A stretch of DNA of 48,421 nt from positions 1-48,421 of the forward strand of contig NZ_BKAJ01000111.1 in NCBI RefSeq assembly GCF_007992495.1, written 5' to 3'. A model generated the notes under the pieces. It did no database searches. It was not told the DNA's origin and was given only the letters and a program-made list of their open reading frames with translations. Each line of letters begins with the position of its first letter. Within the stretch, counting starts at the first letter, position 1. Source of the stretch: Reyranella soli. Its GTDB lineage: Bacteria > Pseudomonadota > Alphaproteobacteria > Reyranellales > Reyranellaceae. The position numbers were made by a program, and so were the translations under genes. Below are positions 8,218 to 16,795 of the stretch, piece after piece.

Positions 8218-9465
8218 TTAGCCGAATCGACCAGGATCGCAGGCCTGCAATGTCGAAGGCAGATCCTCGCCCATCATCTGGCGTGCGATCAGACGGCCCG
8301 TCGCGGTGGCGAGCGTCAGCCCGACATGCTGATGGCCGTAGCCGCAATAGACATTGGCAAGCCGGGGCGCGCGGCCGATCGCCGGGCGGAAGTCGGGTAG
8401 GGTCGGCCGCTCGCCGATCCAGCGGCTCTGCTCGGCGCCGCCGACGCCAGGGAAGATGTCCTTGAGGTGCCGCACCAATATATCGGCGCGGTGCCACGAC
8501 GGCGGCTGGTGCGGGGCGGCGAGCTCGACGGTGCCGGCCACCCGCAGGCCCTCCTCCATCGGCGTGATCATGAAGCCGCGCTCGGCCGGACTCACCGGCA
8601 ATTCGAATCGCACATTGTCGGGCGCCAGCATGACGTGATAGCCGCGCTCGGCGACCAGCGGCGCATTGAAGCCCAGCAGTCGCGTCAGCTCGCCCGAGGC
8701 GCGGCCGGCCGCGATGACCACGGCCTTGGCGGGCAGGCTCTGGTCGGTGATCTCGACCGAGGTCACGCGATTGCCGTCGCGGCCGAAGCCACGCACGCGG
8801 CCACGCAGCAGGGTGCCGCCTTCGGCCGTGAAGCGCTCGGCCAAGGACGTCACCACTTTGTAAGGGTTGATGGTGTGCATGCCGTGCGAGTAGTAGACGC
8901 CGCGCACGATGTGCTCGCTCAAGCCCGGCGCCAGCTCGCGCGCGCGGTTGCCGTCGACGATCTCGAACACCGTGCCCTTGGTCTGCTGCAGTGCACGTTC
9001 CTCCGCGCCCGACGCGAAGGCCTGTTCACTTTCGTAGACGTAGAGGGCGCCTTGCGTGCGGAAGAGCTCGCCCAGGCCCGACGCCTGGATCTCGGCCTTC
9101 CAGGCGATGTTCGCCTCGGCCATCAGCGGCCCAAACGAATCGACGCCCTTCTGGACCTCCTTCTGGCTGTAGGCGGCGAGCGCGAACCGCGCCATCCAGG
9201 GCAGCAGGGCCGGGATGCTGGGCGGATGGACGGTGAGCGGCCCGTTGCGGTCCATCAGCATCTGCGGCACGCGCTTCAGGGTCGACGGCCGGGCCAGCGG
9301 CAGGACGTGGTCGATGGCGATGAAGCCGGCATTGCCGTAGGACGTGGCCCGGCCGGGCTCGCCGCTGTCGATCAGGGTGACGGCATGGCCCTCACGCTGC
9401 AGGGCGCGGGCGGTCGCGGTGCCGACGATGCCGGCGCCGATAATGATGACAGGCTGGTCGTTCAT
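8218..9465 (-). CDS. FAD-dependent amino-acid oxidoreductase, DadA-like
   Basis: Flavoprotein of the D-amino-acid dehydrogenase/glycine oxidase (DAO) superfamily, 415 residues, about the length of DadA. The FAD dinucleotide fold is 'IIIGAGIVGTATARAL' with G10, G12 and G15, followed by the ribose-binding acidic residue in 'VTLIDSGEPGRATSYGNAG'. That last stretch is very close to DadA's 'S-x-A-N-A-G' signature. The C-terminal 'RPTLPDFRPAIGRAPRLANVYCGYGHQHVGLTLA' region (read as consecutive motifs) closes the FAD site. It should oxidise D-amino acids or a related imino acid, passing electrons to the quinone pool at the inner membrane. Its ATG overlaps the stop of the small upstream gene by four bases (ATGA). 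No alr/racemase gene is nearby, so the substrate is unproven. Confidence 0.82.
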   Translation of the reverse strand: MNDQPVIIIGAGIVGTATARALQREGHAVTLIDSGEPGRATSYGNAGFIAIDHVLPLARPSTLKRVPQMLMDRNGPLTVHPPSIPALLPWMARFALAAYSQKEVQKGVDSFGPLMAEANIAWKAEIQASGLGELFRTQGALYVYESEQAFASGAEERALQQTKGTVFEIVDGNRARELAPGLSEHIVRGVYYSHGMHTINPYKVVTSLAERFTAEGGTLLRGRVRGFGRDGNRVTSVEITDQSLPAKAVVIAAGRASGELTRLLGFNAPLVAERGYHVMLAPDNVRFELPVSPAERGFMITPMEEGLRVAGTVELAAPHQPPSWHRADILVRHLKDIFPGVGGAEQSRWIGERPTLPDFRPAIGRAPRLANVYCGYGHQHVGLTLATATGRLIARQMMGEDLPSTLQACDPGRFG

Positions 9466-9650
9466 CGAGCGAGATTAGCTCGCTTTGTGCGGCGCTTCAC
9501 AGATCGGTAGAAGAGCCCGCGCTTGGCGCCCGACCAGTCTACAACTTCCGGAATATCAGCCGTGTCGATATGGGCCTCTGGCAAGGCCGCCAACGCCTTT
9601 AGTTCGGCGTGTCGCTGAGCGACGGGGCTGCGGGATTTCGCCTTTCTCAT
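9462..9650 (-). CDS. Small basic protein resembling a truncated CopG/BrnA-type antitoxin
   Basis: A 62-residue basic protein. Its core 'HIDTADIPEVVDWSGAKRG' followed by 'LFYRSVKR' resembles the N-terminal half of CopG/BrnA-type antitoxins ('IDTSDIPE...W...G.FYRP.K'). The ribbon-helix-helix DNA-binding half that normally follows is missing: the chain ends after a lysine/arginine-rich tail. No toxin gene is adjacent. The ATG at 9650 is preferred over an in-frame TTG at 9698. Its stop overlaps the DadA-like start (ATGA), so it is probably the first gene of that transcript. It may be a remnant of a toxin-antitoxin module or a stand-alone small protein. Assignment is from pattern memory only. Confidence 0.5.
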   Translation of the reverse strand: MRKAKSRSPVAQRHAELKALAALPEAHIDTADIPEVVDWSGAKRGLFYRSVKRRTKRANLAR

Positions 9651-9781
9651 TCGTTCTCTTTTGGTGCCTGGCAAATGCAGGGACAAGGACGATTCCAAGT
9701 CGAAGTTGTGCAGCCTAGCGGAGAATATGCCACCGGAGCAGCGCGATTGATTTGCCGCCGCAAATGACTATTTACGGGGCC

Positions 9782-10342
9782 ATGTCCCCACAATCCGAAA
9801 CTTCCTCCGGGCCGGGCTGGCACGCCACGACCATTCTGTCCGTCCGCAAGGGCGGTCAGGTGGTGATGGCGGGCGATGGCCAGGTCTCGATGGGCCAGAC
9901 CATCGTCAAGGGCAACGCCAAGAAGGTGCGCCGGCTGGGCAATGGCCAGATCGTCTCGGGCTTCGCCGGCTCGACGGCCGATGCCTTCACCCTGTTCGAG
10001 CGCCTCGAGAGCAAGCTCGAGCGCCATCCCGGCCAGCTGCTGCGCGCCTGCATCGAGCTCGCCAAGGACTGGCGCACCGACCGCTACCTGCGCCGGCTGG
10101 AAGCGATGATGGCGGTGGCCGACAAGGACGTGTCGCTGCTGCTATCGGGCTCGGGCGACGTGCTGGAGCCCGAGGGCGGCATCATCGCCATCGGCTCGGG
10201 CGGCAACTATGCGCTGGCCGCGGCGCGGGCGCTGATCGACGTCGATGGCCTCGATGCCGAGGCGATCGCCCGCAGGGCGATGGGCATCGCCGCCGACATC
10301 TGCGTCTACACCAACCACAACCTCGTCATCGAAAAACTCTGA
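9782..10342 (+). CDS. hslV: ATP-dependent protease peptidase subunit HslV
   Basis: Proteolytic subunit of the HslUV (ClpYQ) protease, an N-terminal threonine hydrolase that forms a double hexamer capped by HslU. The mature chain begins at T16 in 'HATTILSVRKGG', matching the E. coli N-terminal 'TTIVSVRR'; the preceding 15 residues are a propeptide, as in other alphaproteobacterial HslV. 'AGDGQVSMGQTIVKGNAKK', 'GFAGSTADAFTLFERLE', 'LAKDWRTDRYLRRLEA' and 'IGSGGNYALAAARAL' are all family signatures. I chose the ATG at 9782, which has GGGG a few bases upstream, over the in-frame ATG at 9764 and TTG at 9752. hslU follows after 5 bases. Confidence 0.97.
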   Translation: MSPQSETSSGPGWHATTILSVRKGGQVVMAGDGQVSMGQTIVKGNAKKVRRLGNGQIVSGFAGSTADAFTLFERLESKLERHPGQLLRACIELAKDWRTDRYLRRLEAMMAVADKDVSLLLSGSGDVLEPEGGIIAIGSGGNYALAAARALIDVDGLDAEAIARRAMGIAADICVYTNHNLVIEKL

Positions 10343-10347
10343 GTGAA

Positions 10348-11658
10348 ATGAGCAACGACTTTTCCCCCCGCGAGATCGTTTCCGAGCTCGACAAGCACAT
10401 CGTCGGCCAGCAGGACGCCAAGCGCGCCGTCGCCATCGCGCTGCGCAACCGTTGGCGCCGCCTGCAGCTGCCCGAGGCACTGCGCGAAGAGGTGCTGCCC
10501 AAGAACATCCTGATGATCGGGCCGACCGGCTGCGGCAAGACCGAGATCGCGCGGCGCCTGGCAAAGCTCGCCGACGCGCCGTTCCTCAAGGTCGAGGCGA
10601 CCAAGTTCACAGAAGTCGGCTACGTCGGCCGTGACGTCGAGCAGATCGCGCGCGACCTGATGGAAAGCGCCATAGACATGGCGCGCGAGCGGCTGCGCAA
10701 GGACGTGCGCGCCAAGGCCGAGCTTGCCGCCGAGGACCGCGTGCTCGATGCCTTGTGCGGCAGCGGCGCCAGCGAGGAGACGCGCCTGCGCTTCCGCCAC
10801 AAGCTGCGCGCTGGCGAGCTCAACGAGCGCGAGATCGAGGTCGAGGTCGCCGATTCAGGCGCCCCCATGCAGTTCGAGGTGCCGGGCCAGCCCGGCGCGT
10901 CGGTCGGCATGATCAATATCGGCGACATGCTGGGCAAGGCGTTCGGCGGGCGCACCAAGAAGCGCAAGCTGACCGTGGCCGAGTCCTACGAGACGCTGAT
11001 GCGCGAGGAAAGCGACAAGCTCCTGGACCAGGAGAAGGTCGTGCGCGAGGCGCGCGACTCGGTCGAGCAGAACGGCATCGTGTTCATCGACGAGATCGAC
11101 AAGATCACCGCCCGCAGCGAGTTCCGCGGCGGCGGCGACGTCAGCCGCGAGGGCGTGCAGCGCGACCTGCTGCCGCTGATCGAGGGCACGACGGTGAACA
11201 CCAAGCACGGGCCGGTGAAGACCGACCATGTGCTGTTCATCTGCTCCGGCGCGTTCCATCTTGCCAAGCCGTCGGACATGCTGCCCGAATTGCAGGGTCG
11301 CCTGCCGATCCGCGTCAGCCTGGCGTCGCTCAACCAGGAGGATTTCCGCCGCATCCTGACGGAGCCCGAGGCGAGCCTGGTGAAGCAGTACAAGGCGCTG
11401 CTGGCGACCGAGAAGGTCGAGCTCGAGTTCAAGCCCGACGCCATCGACGAGCTCGCCAAGCTCTCGGCCGACATCAACGAGACCGTCGAGAACATCGGCG
11501 CCCGCCGCCTGCACACGGTGATGGAGAAGCTGCTGGAAGAGATCAGTTTCACCGCCTCCGACAGCCCGGGCAAGAAGATCGAGATCGACGCGGCCTACGT
11601 GCGCGAGCGCGTCGGCGCGCTGGCGAAGAACGCGGATCTCAGCAAGTTCGTGCTCTGA
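10348..11658 (+). CDS. hslU: ATP-dependent protease ATPase subunit HslU
   Basis: AAA+ unfoldase that recognises and unfolds substrates and feeds them to HslV, 436 residues (E. coli 443). Walker A is GPTGCGKTE at residues 58-66, Walker B is 'IVFIDEIDKI', the pore loop lies in 'KFTEVGYVGRDVEQIARDL', and sensor 2 is in 'NIGARRLHTVMEKLLEEI'. The intermediate (I) domain spans roughly residues 110-230. The C-terminal 'AKNADLSKFVL' is the conserved HslU tail that docks on HslV. It is co-transcribed with hslV and ends 4 bases from the convergent beta-propeller gene. Confidence 0.98.
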   Translation: MSNDFSPREIVSELDKHIVGQQDAKRAVAIALRNRWRRLQLPEALREEVLPKNILMIGPTGCGKTEIARRLAKLADAPFLKVEATKFTEVGYVGRDVEQIARDLMESAIDMARERLRKDVRAKAELAAEDRVLDALCGSGASEETRLRFRHKLRAGELNEREIEVEVADSGAPMQFEVPGQPGASVGMINIGDMLGKAFGGRTKKRKLTVAESYETLMREESDKLLDQEKVVREARDSVEQNGIVFIDEIDKITARSEFRGGGDVSREGVQRDLLPLIEGTTVNTKHGPVKTDHVLFICSGAFHLAKPSDMLPELQGRLPIRVSLASLNQEDFRRILTEPEASLVKQYKALLATEKVELEFKPDAIDELAKLSADINETVENIGARRLHTVMEKLLEEISFTASDSPGKKIEIDAAYVRERVGALAKNADLSKFVL

Positions 11659-11662
11659 TCCG

Positions 11663-13552
11663 TCAGCGAGGCGAAGCCAGATTCCCGACGGCGTAGCTCT
11701 CATCCGCCGTCGAACCGGCATTCCTCACGATCAGCTTGGGCGTGCCCTGGTGAAACAAGGCACCACTGATCATCTCGGACTGGCCCGCTCGATACGGCCC
11801 CGCCAGGACCTTGCCATCCCAGGCAAGGTGGCGGGCCTGTCTTTCGTCATCTTCAACGGCAATGAAGCTCAGGCCATCGGGCGCAACGACGATGCGGCCC
11901 ACAGCACCAAGTTCCGAGGCCTTGAAAGGCAGCTGCTGGACAGCGCCGTCGCGGGAAAGGCGCGCGACGGTACCGTCGGCCAGGCCAATGGCGAAGCCGG
12001 TGCCGTCAGGCAATGGCGCAACGCTTTGGGCCGCCAGGGCCACGCGGCGAATGCTTTTGTCCGCCGGATAGGCAAGCCATACCGCCGACCCTTCTTCTGC
12101 AGCGGCGATCGCATCGCCATTCGTTGAAACAGCGAGGCCGGAGAGCCTGCGGCCCGCAACCTGTTCGCCCGCCTTGAGGGCAATGGCGTCGGCCTCGGTG
12201 CCATCCCTCGACCAACTACGCAAGGTCTTGTCGGATCCTTCCGCGACGATTCGGCTGCCATTGGCGGCGACCGCGACGAGCGGCCCTCCTGGCGGCGAGA
12301 GCGCGGTGCCCCACGCCCGCGTGCTCAGCTGCGAAATCACGCTGAGCGCGTCCGAACCAAGCGCCGCGAGGATGGCGCCGTCTGCTGACAAGGCGACGAA
12401 TCCACGGTTGTCCCGCCCGCCTGACTGAATCCGGCGGATGAACTTGCCCTCCTTGGTGTAGAGGTCGAGCCAGCCAGCCTGCTCCGCAGCCACGATCACT
12501 TCGTCTTTCGCCCCCGGCACCGCGAGGCCGAGACTGTAATTCTCGAGCCGGACGGGCTTTGTCAGTCGCTTGCCCTCCAGGGACCACAGCGTGATCTGAT
12601 CGCCTGCCAGAAGAGCGATCTCGCGTCCGCCTGCCAGCCGCGCGCACCAGTCCGCCGAAACATCCGGGTCACCGAATCTGGTGGAGGCGAGTGATTTCAT
12701 GCGGACCAGAGCCGGCGCTTCCATCCCGTAGAGGATCACGGCGTCGCCGCCGTCGACGAATTCGACCTTGCTCGCCCCGAAATTGGCAGGTTTCAGGCGA
12801 TGGCCATTGGAATCGAAAATCGTCGTCACCATCGGGCCAGGGCCCCAGCTGACCGCGAAGCGATCGCCGCGCGGTGACCATGTCAGCTTGAAGAGAGCGC
12901 CGATGTCCTGATCGGCCGGTGTCAGGTCGCGATTGATCGTCTTGAGGTCGAGTGTGCGCTGGATCGCGCCGTCGTTGGAGCGCCAGGTCGCCACCCAATC
13001 GTCGACGATGGTCACCAAGCCACCATCAGGGCGGAACGCAAAGGTGAACTGCCTGTCGGCTGCGACTCCGAACGTCGTGCGCAATGCGAGCCGTCTCGCC
13101 GTTCCGGATCCTTCGACCGACAGCAAAGCCAGCCAGCCGCGGTCACTGCTGGCGGCGATCCGATCGCCCTTCGGCGATACCGCCAGTTCCGTGATGGCGC
13201 CGACGGGGCTGCGCAACGGTTCGCCAAGTGCACGGCCGGCTTCATCCAGCAGGAACAGGGACGTAACGGGTTTGCTGGCGGCAGGGGTGTCGGTGGTGCT
13301 GTACACGATGAACGCGCCGTCGGGCGCCACGGCAAAATTCTCGACGCCCGGTGGCCCGAACGGCGTGATTGAAACCTTGGCGGTGGCGCGATCGAAGTGC
13401 GCACGCAGAAGGCGCTTCTCGACGTGCCTGCTGTAAACGGCGATCACGTCGGCATCCGCCGCCGCCGCGACGCGCGTTTCCTGGCCAACGGCCTGCGCGG
13501 CCAACATGAACAGGCCGAGGGCGGCGGCCATCAGGCGGAGTATCGGGATCAC
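11663..13552 (-). CDS. Secreted WD40-like beta-propeller protein
   Basis: A 629-residue exported protein. The first 23 residues (MIPILRLMAAALGLFMLAAQ, then AVG) form a signal peptide. The rest is a chain of repeated beta-blade units with recurring 'xxAVAPDGAFIVYST', 'ELAVSPKGDRIAASS', 'LTWSPRGDRFAVSWG', 'VALSADGAILAALGS', 'LAVSTNGDAIAAAEE' and 'IVVAPDGLSFIAVED' motifs, typical of WD40/YVTN propellers. Fourteen or so blades would give two propellers. No catalytic motif is visible. The start is a GTG; an ATG at 13531 would shorten the signal peptide by seven residues. It lies 27 bases after a 45-residue membrane protein gene that follows an MFS carrier, so the three may share a transcript. Function unknown. 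Confidence 0.7.
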   Translation of the reverse strand: MIPILRLMAAALGLFMLAAQAVGQETRVAAAADADVIAVYSRHVEKRLLRAHFDRATAKVSITPFGPPGVENFAVAPDGAFIVYSTTDTPAASKPVTSLFLLDEAGRALGEPLRSPVGAITELAVSPKGDRIAASSDRGWLALLSVEGSGTARRLALRTTFGVAADRQFTFAFRPDGGLVTIVDDWVATWRSNDGAIQRTLDLKTINRDLTPADQDIGALFKLTWSPRGDRFAVSWGPGPMVTTIFDSNGHRLKPANFGASKVEFVDGGDAVILYGMEAPALVRMKSLASTRFGDPDVSADWCARLAGGREIALLAGDQITLWSLEGKRLTKPVRLENYSLGLAVPGAKDEVIVAAEQAGWLDLYTKEGKFIRRIQSGGRDNRGFVALSADGAILAALGSDALSVISQLSTRAWGTALSPPGGPLVAVAANGSRIVAEGSDKTLRSWSRDGTEADAIALKAGEQVAGRRLSGLAVSTNGDAIAAAEEGSAVWLAYPADKSIRRVALAAQSVAPLPDGTGFAIGLADGTVARLSRDGAVQQLPFKASELGAVGRIVVAPDGLSFIAVEDDERQARHLAWDGKVLAGPYRAGQSEMISGALFHQGTPKLIVRNAGSTADESYAVGNLASPR

Positions 13553-13579
13553 GGCGGCAACAGTGCCGCGGTAACCCAG

Positions 13580-13717
13580 CTAGAGGCAATACGCCGCGAT
13601 CAGATCGATCAGATACGCCGGGCCGTTCAGGCCCCACATCACGAACGACACCGCGACCGCGGCGACCAGCAGGGAGGTGGCGCCCCAGAGGACGACGGAG
13701 CGCCACCCCTCGGTCAT
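13580..13717 (-). CDS. 45-residue membrane protein downstream of an MFS carrier
   Basis: A small ORF of 45 residues beginning 'MTEGWRSVVLWGATSLLVAA' and continuing with a long hydrophobic stretch through residue 45. It should span the membrane once, perhaps twice (about residues 8-26 and 32-45). The ATG lies two bases after the MFS stop codon (TGA-CC-ATG), which points to translational coupling. It is real rather than random: it begins exactly at the MFS stop, is strongly hydrophobic, and fills a gap otherwise empty. It may be an accessory subunit of the carrier, but no family is recognised. Confidence 0.6.
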   Translation of the reverse strand: MTEGWRSVVLWGATSLLVAAVAVSFVMWGLNGPAYLIDLIAAYCL

Positions 13718-13719
13718 GG

Positions 13720-14970
13720 TCACGCCGGCTGCGCCACGGCAGCGGCCGGCCGCGCGAGCCGCTCCTCGACGATCGGCCAGTGCAGCAGGGCCGAGACGAG
13801 GCCGAGCGCGATCGAGATCCACCACATCATGTCGTAGTTGCCCTGCAGGTCGTACAGCCTGCCGCCGCCCCAGCCGCCGAAGAAGCTGCCGACCTGGTGC
13901 CCGAAGAACACGATGCCGTTCAGCATGGTGAGATGGACTGGCCCGAAGATGTAGCCGACCAGCGACGTGGTGAGAGGCACGGTGCCCAGCCACAGGAAGC
14001 CGAGCGCTGCCGCGAAGATCAGCACCGAAGCCGCCGACAGGGGCGCCAGCACGAAGCCCAGGAAAACCAGCGAGCGCAGCAGGTAGAGTAGCGTGAGCAG
14101 GTTCTTGCGCTTGTACTTGCCGCCCATCGAGCTCCACAGGATGGCGCCGGCGATGTTGAACAGCCCGACCATGCCGATCGCCCAGCCGCCGAGCTCAGCC
14201 GGCGACAGGTTGATGCCGAACAGCGAGAGCCCGATGCCCTTGTCGGAGATGTAGGCCGGCAGGTGGCCGCCGACGAAGGCGACGTGGAAGCCGCAGACGA
14301 AATAGCCGATCACCAGCAGGACGTAGCTCCTCTGGGCGAAGGCCTCGGACAGCGCCTCGCCGGTCGATTGCTTGCCGCCGCCCGCTCTGCGGCTGGCCGC
14401 GATCTGCTGGCTGTCGTTGAGGCCGGCCGCCAGGAAGATCATCAGCACGGCAATGCCCGTCAGCGCCCACATGGTGGGCCGCCAGTCGCCGAAATAGTTC
14501 TGTAGGACCGCCGCCAGCGGCACGATGAAGAACTGGCCGAACGAGCCACCGGCCGAGCAGATGCCGACCGCCAGCGCCGCCTTGGCGGGCGGCGCCACGC
14601 GCAGGATCACGCCCAGCACGGGACCGAAGGAGGCGGCCGACAGGCCGACGCCGACCAGGATGTTGCCCAGCACCAGCATGAAGCCGTCATGCATGACGGC
14701 CGTCACCACCATGCCCAGCACGTAGATCACGCCGCCGCCGGCTATCGTGATGGCTGAGCCGAAACGGTCGCACAGCCGGCCGGACAAGGGCGCCACGGCA
14801 CCCATCAGCAGCATGGAAAGCGCGGTGCCGAAGGAAAACAACTCGCGGCCGACATGCAATTCGGCCGAAACAGGCTTCAGGAAGATGCCGAAGCTCTGGC
14901 GTACGCCCAAACCGATAGTGAGGACGAGGAAACCGCACCAAACGGCGGTCCAGTAGGAACGGGAGGTCAT
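13720..14970 (-). CDS. Major facilitator superfamily transporter, monocarboxylate/oxalate-formate type
   Basis: Twelve-helix inner-membrane carrier of 416 residues. 'GVRQSFGIFLKPVSAELHVG' near residue 22 and 'GRLCDRFGSAITIAGGGVIY' (the loop 2-3 motif A) are typical of the monocarboxylate porter/oxalate-formate antiporter branch. A basic central loop 'ASRRAGGGKQSTGEALSEAF' separates the two six-helix halves. The likely substrate is an organic acid, but this cannot be settled from sequence. It is the first gene of a probable three-gene transcript with the 45-residue membrane protein and the secreted propeller. It diverges from the alpha/beta hydrolase gene across 70 bases. Confidence 0.85.
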   Translation of the reverse strand: MTSRSYWTAVWCGFLVLTIGLGVRQSFGIFLKPVSAELHVGRELFSFGTALSMLLMGAVAPLSGRLCDRFGSAITIAGGGVIYVLGMVVTAVMHDGFMLVLGNILVGVGLSAASFGPVLGVILRVAPPAKAALAVGICSAGGSFGQFFIVPLAAVLQNYFGDWRPTMWALTGIAVLMIFLAAGLNDSQQIAASRRAGGGKQSTGEALSEAFAQRSYVLLVIGYFVCGFHVAFVGGHLPAYISDKGIGLSLFGINLSPAELGGWAIGMVGLFNIAGAILWSSMGGKYKRKNLLTLLYLLRSLVFLGFVLAPLSAASVLIFAAALGFLWLGTVPLTTSLVGYIFGPVHLTMLNGIVFFGHQVGSFFGGWGGGRLYDLQGNYDMMWWISIALGLVSALLHWPIVEERLARPAAAVAQPA

Positions 14971-15040
14971 CGGGGCAACTTGCGGTCGAGGGGAGGGGCT
15001 GACAAGGCGTTCGCCTTGGGTCTTTCCATAGAATTACTTC

Positions 15041-16600
15041 ATGCCGTCAAAAGCCATGATGTGGCACAAATTGTCCATGGCTCGACTGTGCTGGCGAGGC
15101 GGCTTGGCAGCATTCCTGTTCATTTTGGCAGGAAGCGCGTTTGCCGCGCCGCGACTGGAGCGCGAGCGCTGTTCCTTCAAGCCGCCACGCGGCGATCGCG
15201 TCGAATGCTTCGTGCTGATCGTGCCGGAGAATCGCGAGCAGCCCGAAGGCCGCGAAGTGCGCCTCAAGGTGGCGGTGCTGAAGGCCAAGCGCACGGCCGG
15301 CGCCGAGCCGATGGTCTATCTCTCCGGCGGTCCGGGCGATGCGCCGCTGGTGGCTTCGAGCCCGGGCGCCGACGCGCTGGCCGAAGGCGACTGGTGGAAC
15401 GAGACCGCCAACATCCGTCGCAAGCGCGACGTCATTATCCTGAGCCAGCGCGGCGCGGGCGGCGCCACACCCAATCTCGACTGCTTCGATCCGCGCACCA
15501 GCGAGCCCGCCAAGGCGCGCCGCCGCGCCGTCACTGAAGAGCAGGAACGCGAGATCCTGACGCGCTGCCGCTCCGGGCTCGACCGGCGCAAGATCGATCT
15601 CGGCATGTACACCACGCCGGCGCTGGCCGACGACGTGGCCGATCTCGCCGCCGCCATGTCGCTGTCGCGCCTCAACATCTACGGCGTCTCCTACGGCACG
15701 CGCTGGGCGCTTGAGGTGATGCGGCGCCATCCCAACCTGGTGCGCGCCGCCGTGCTCGACGGCGTCTACCCGCCGCAGGTCAATGGCGAGCAGAACGAGC
15801 CCGATATCGTGCGCCGCGCCTTCGAGCAGCTCTACACGGACTGCGCCAACGACGCGCTGTGCCGCGAGCGCCATCCGACGCTGCGCGGCAACGTCGAAAG
15901 CGCGATCGAAGCGGCGCAGGGCAAGCCGCTGGAGCTCAAGCTGCAGCTCGAGGACGGTCCGCAACCCGTGCAGCTCGACGGACCCAAGCTCCTGATGGTG
16001 CTGCTGCACATGATGCGGGAAGGCGAGGCGGCGCTGATCCCCGAGACGGTCGCTGCCATCCAGCGCAACGACCTCAGGCTGCTGAAGATGTTCGCCGAGG
16101 ATCTGGAGAGCAACGACGGCGGGCTGCTCGAGCAGAACGCCCAGCAGTTCGACGGGCTCTACAACAGCATCGAGTGCCGCGAGACCTGGGCCGCCGTCGA
16201 TCGCGCGGCGCGGCGCAAGCAGATCGAGGCGAGCGGCGTCTACGGCCTCACCGCCAAGACCAGCAAGTCGCCGGCTTTCTGCCCGGTGTGGCGCGTGGCC
16301 CCGGCGCCGGCGGCGGAGCGTCAGCCGGTCAAGGCGACGACGCCGACGTTGCTCTTGAGCGGCACCTTCGACTGGCTGACGCCGCCGGCCTGGGGCCGCG
16401 AGGCCGCGCGCCATCTCGCGTCATCGCGCCATGTCGTGTTTCGCGGCCAGGGCCACGGCGTGGTCGTGCAGGATCCGTGCGCGGCGCGCCTGCGCGACGC
16501 CTTCATCGAGGATCCCGAGCCGAAGCGCGCGCTGCCCTGCCGCGCCGACACGCCGCCGAATTTCACCGCGGCGTTCGAGCGGGCACGCAATCTGCCGTAG
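15041..16600 (+). CDS. Secreted alpha/beta hydrolase (tripeptidyl/prolyl aminopeptidase-like)
   Basis: Exported serine hydrolase of 519 residues in the TAP-like/SCO7095 branch of the alpha/beta fold. The signal peptide runs to about residue 36 ('GGLAAFLFILAGSAFA'). The oxyanion motif is GGPG (96-99), with 'ILSQRGAGG' near 133-141 corresponding to DQRGxG. The nucleophile is S217 in 'YGVSYGTRWALEVMRRHP'. The aspartate is in 'LSGTFDWLTPP' and the histidine in 'FRGQGHGVVVQDPCA'. Six or more cysteines fit a periplasmic, disulfide-bonded protein. The annotated ATG is the first of four (15041, 15056, 15059, 15077); none has a strong ribosome binding site. It probably trims peptides or cleaves esters outside the cytosol. 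Confidence 0.82.
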   Translation: MPSKAMMWHKLSMARLCWRGGLAAFLFILAGSAFAAPRLERERCSFKPPRGDRVECFVLIVPENREQPEGREVRLKVAVLKAKRTAGAEPMVYLSGGPGDAPLVASSPGADALAEGDWWNETANIRRKRDVIILSQRGAGGATPNLDCFDPRTSEPAKARRRAVTEEQEREILTRCRSGLDRRKIDLGMYTTPALADDVADLAAAMSLSRLNIYGVSYGTRWALEVMRRHPNLVRAAVLDGVYPPQVNGEQNEPDIVRRAFEQLYTDCANDALCRERHPTLRGNVESAIEAAQGKPLELKLQLEDGPQPVQLDGPKLLMVLLHMMREGEAALIPETVAAIQRNDLRLLKMFAEDLESNDGGLLEQNAQQFDGLYNSIECRETWAAVDRAARRKQIEASGVYGLTAKTSKSPAFCPVWRVAPAPAAERQPVKATTPTLLLSGTFDWLTPPAWGREAARHLASSRHVVFRGQGHGVVVQDPCAARLRDAFIEDPEPKRALPCRADTPPNFTAAFERARNLP

Positions 16601-16607
16601 TCATATG

Positions 16608-16625
16608 CGGACCGCGGGCGGTCCG
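16608..16625 (+). terminator. Hairpin downstream of the secreted hydrolase
   Basis: CGGACCGC and GCGGTCCG form a perfect 8-base stem around GG, eight bases past the hydrolase stop, followed by ATTTGCTTTG. A GC-rich stem followed by T's suggests an intrinsic terminator, although the two-base loop means the innermost pairs must open. The stem shares GGACCGC with the palindromic element at 8090-8185. Confidence 0.5.
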
Positions 16626-16670
16626 ATTTGCTTTGTGTCAAGGACTGTTGCGCGGCCATGGCACTCTGAG

Positions 16671-16684
16671 GGTGGCCAGCCACC
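16671..16684. promoter_or_regulatory. Palindrome upstream of the hyf-like operon
   Basis: GGTGGC-CA-GCCACC is a perfect 6+6 palindrome about 110 bases before the hyfB start, followed by GAGCGCGATTTTTG. It could be an operator for the operon, or a second terminator for the hydrolase given the five T's. No recognised regulator motif matches. Confidence 0.3.
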
Positions 16685-16795
16685 GAGCGCGATTTTTGCT
16701 TGCATCGACGATGCTCGGGCGCGCTGGCCCGGAAGTCGCTAGATTAGACACAAAAAAACAGTAATAATGGACCGAAACGATATCCCGAGGCAGCC

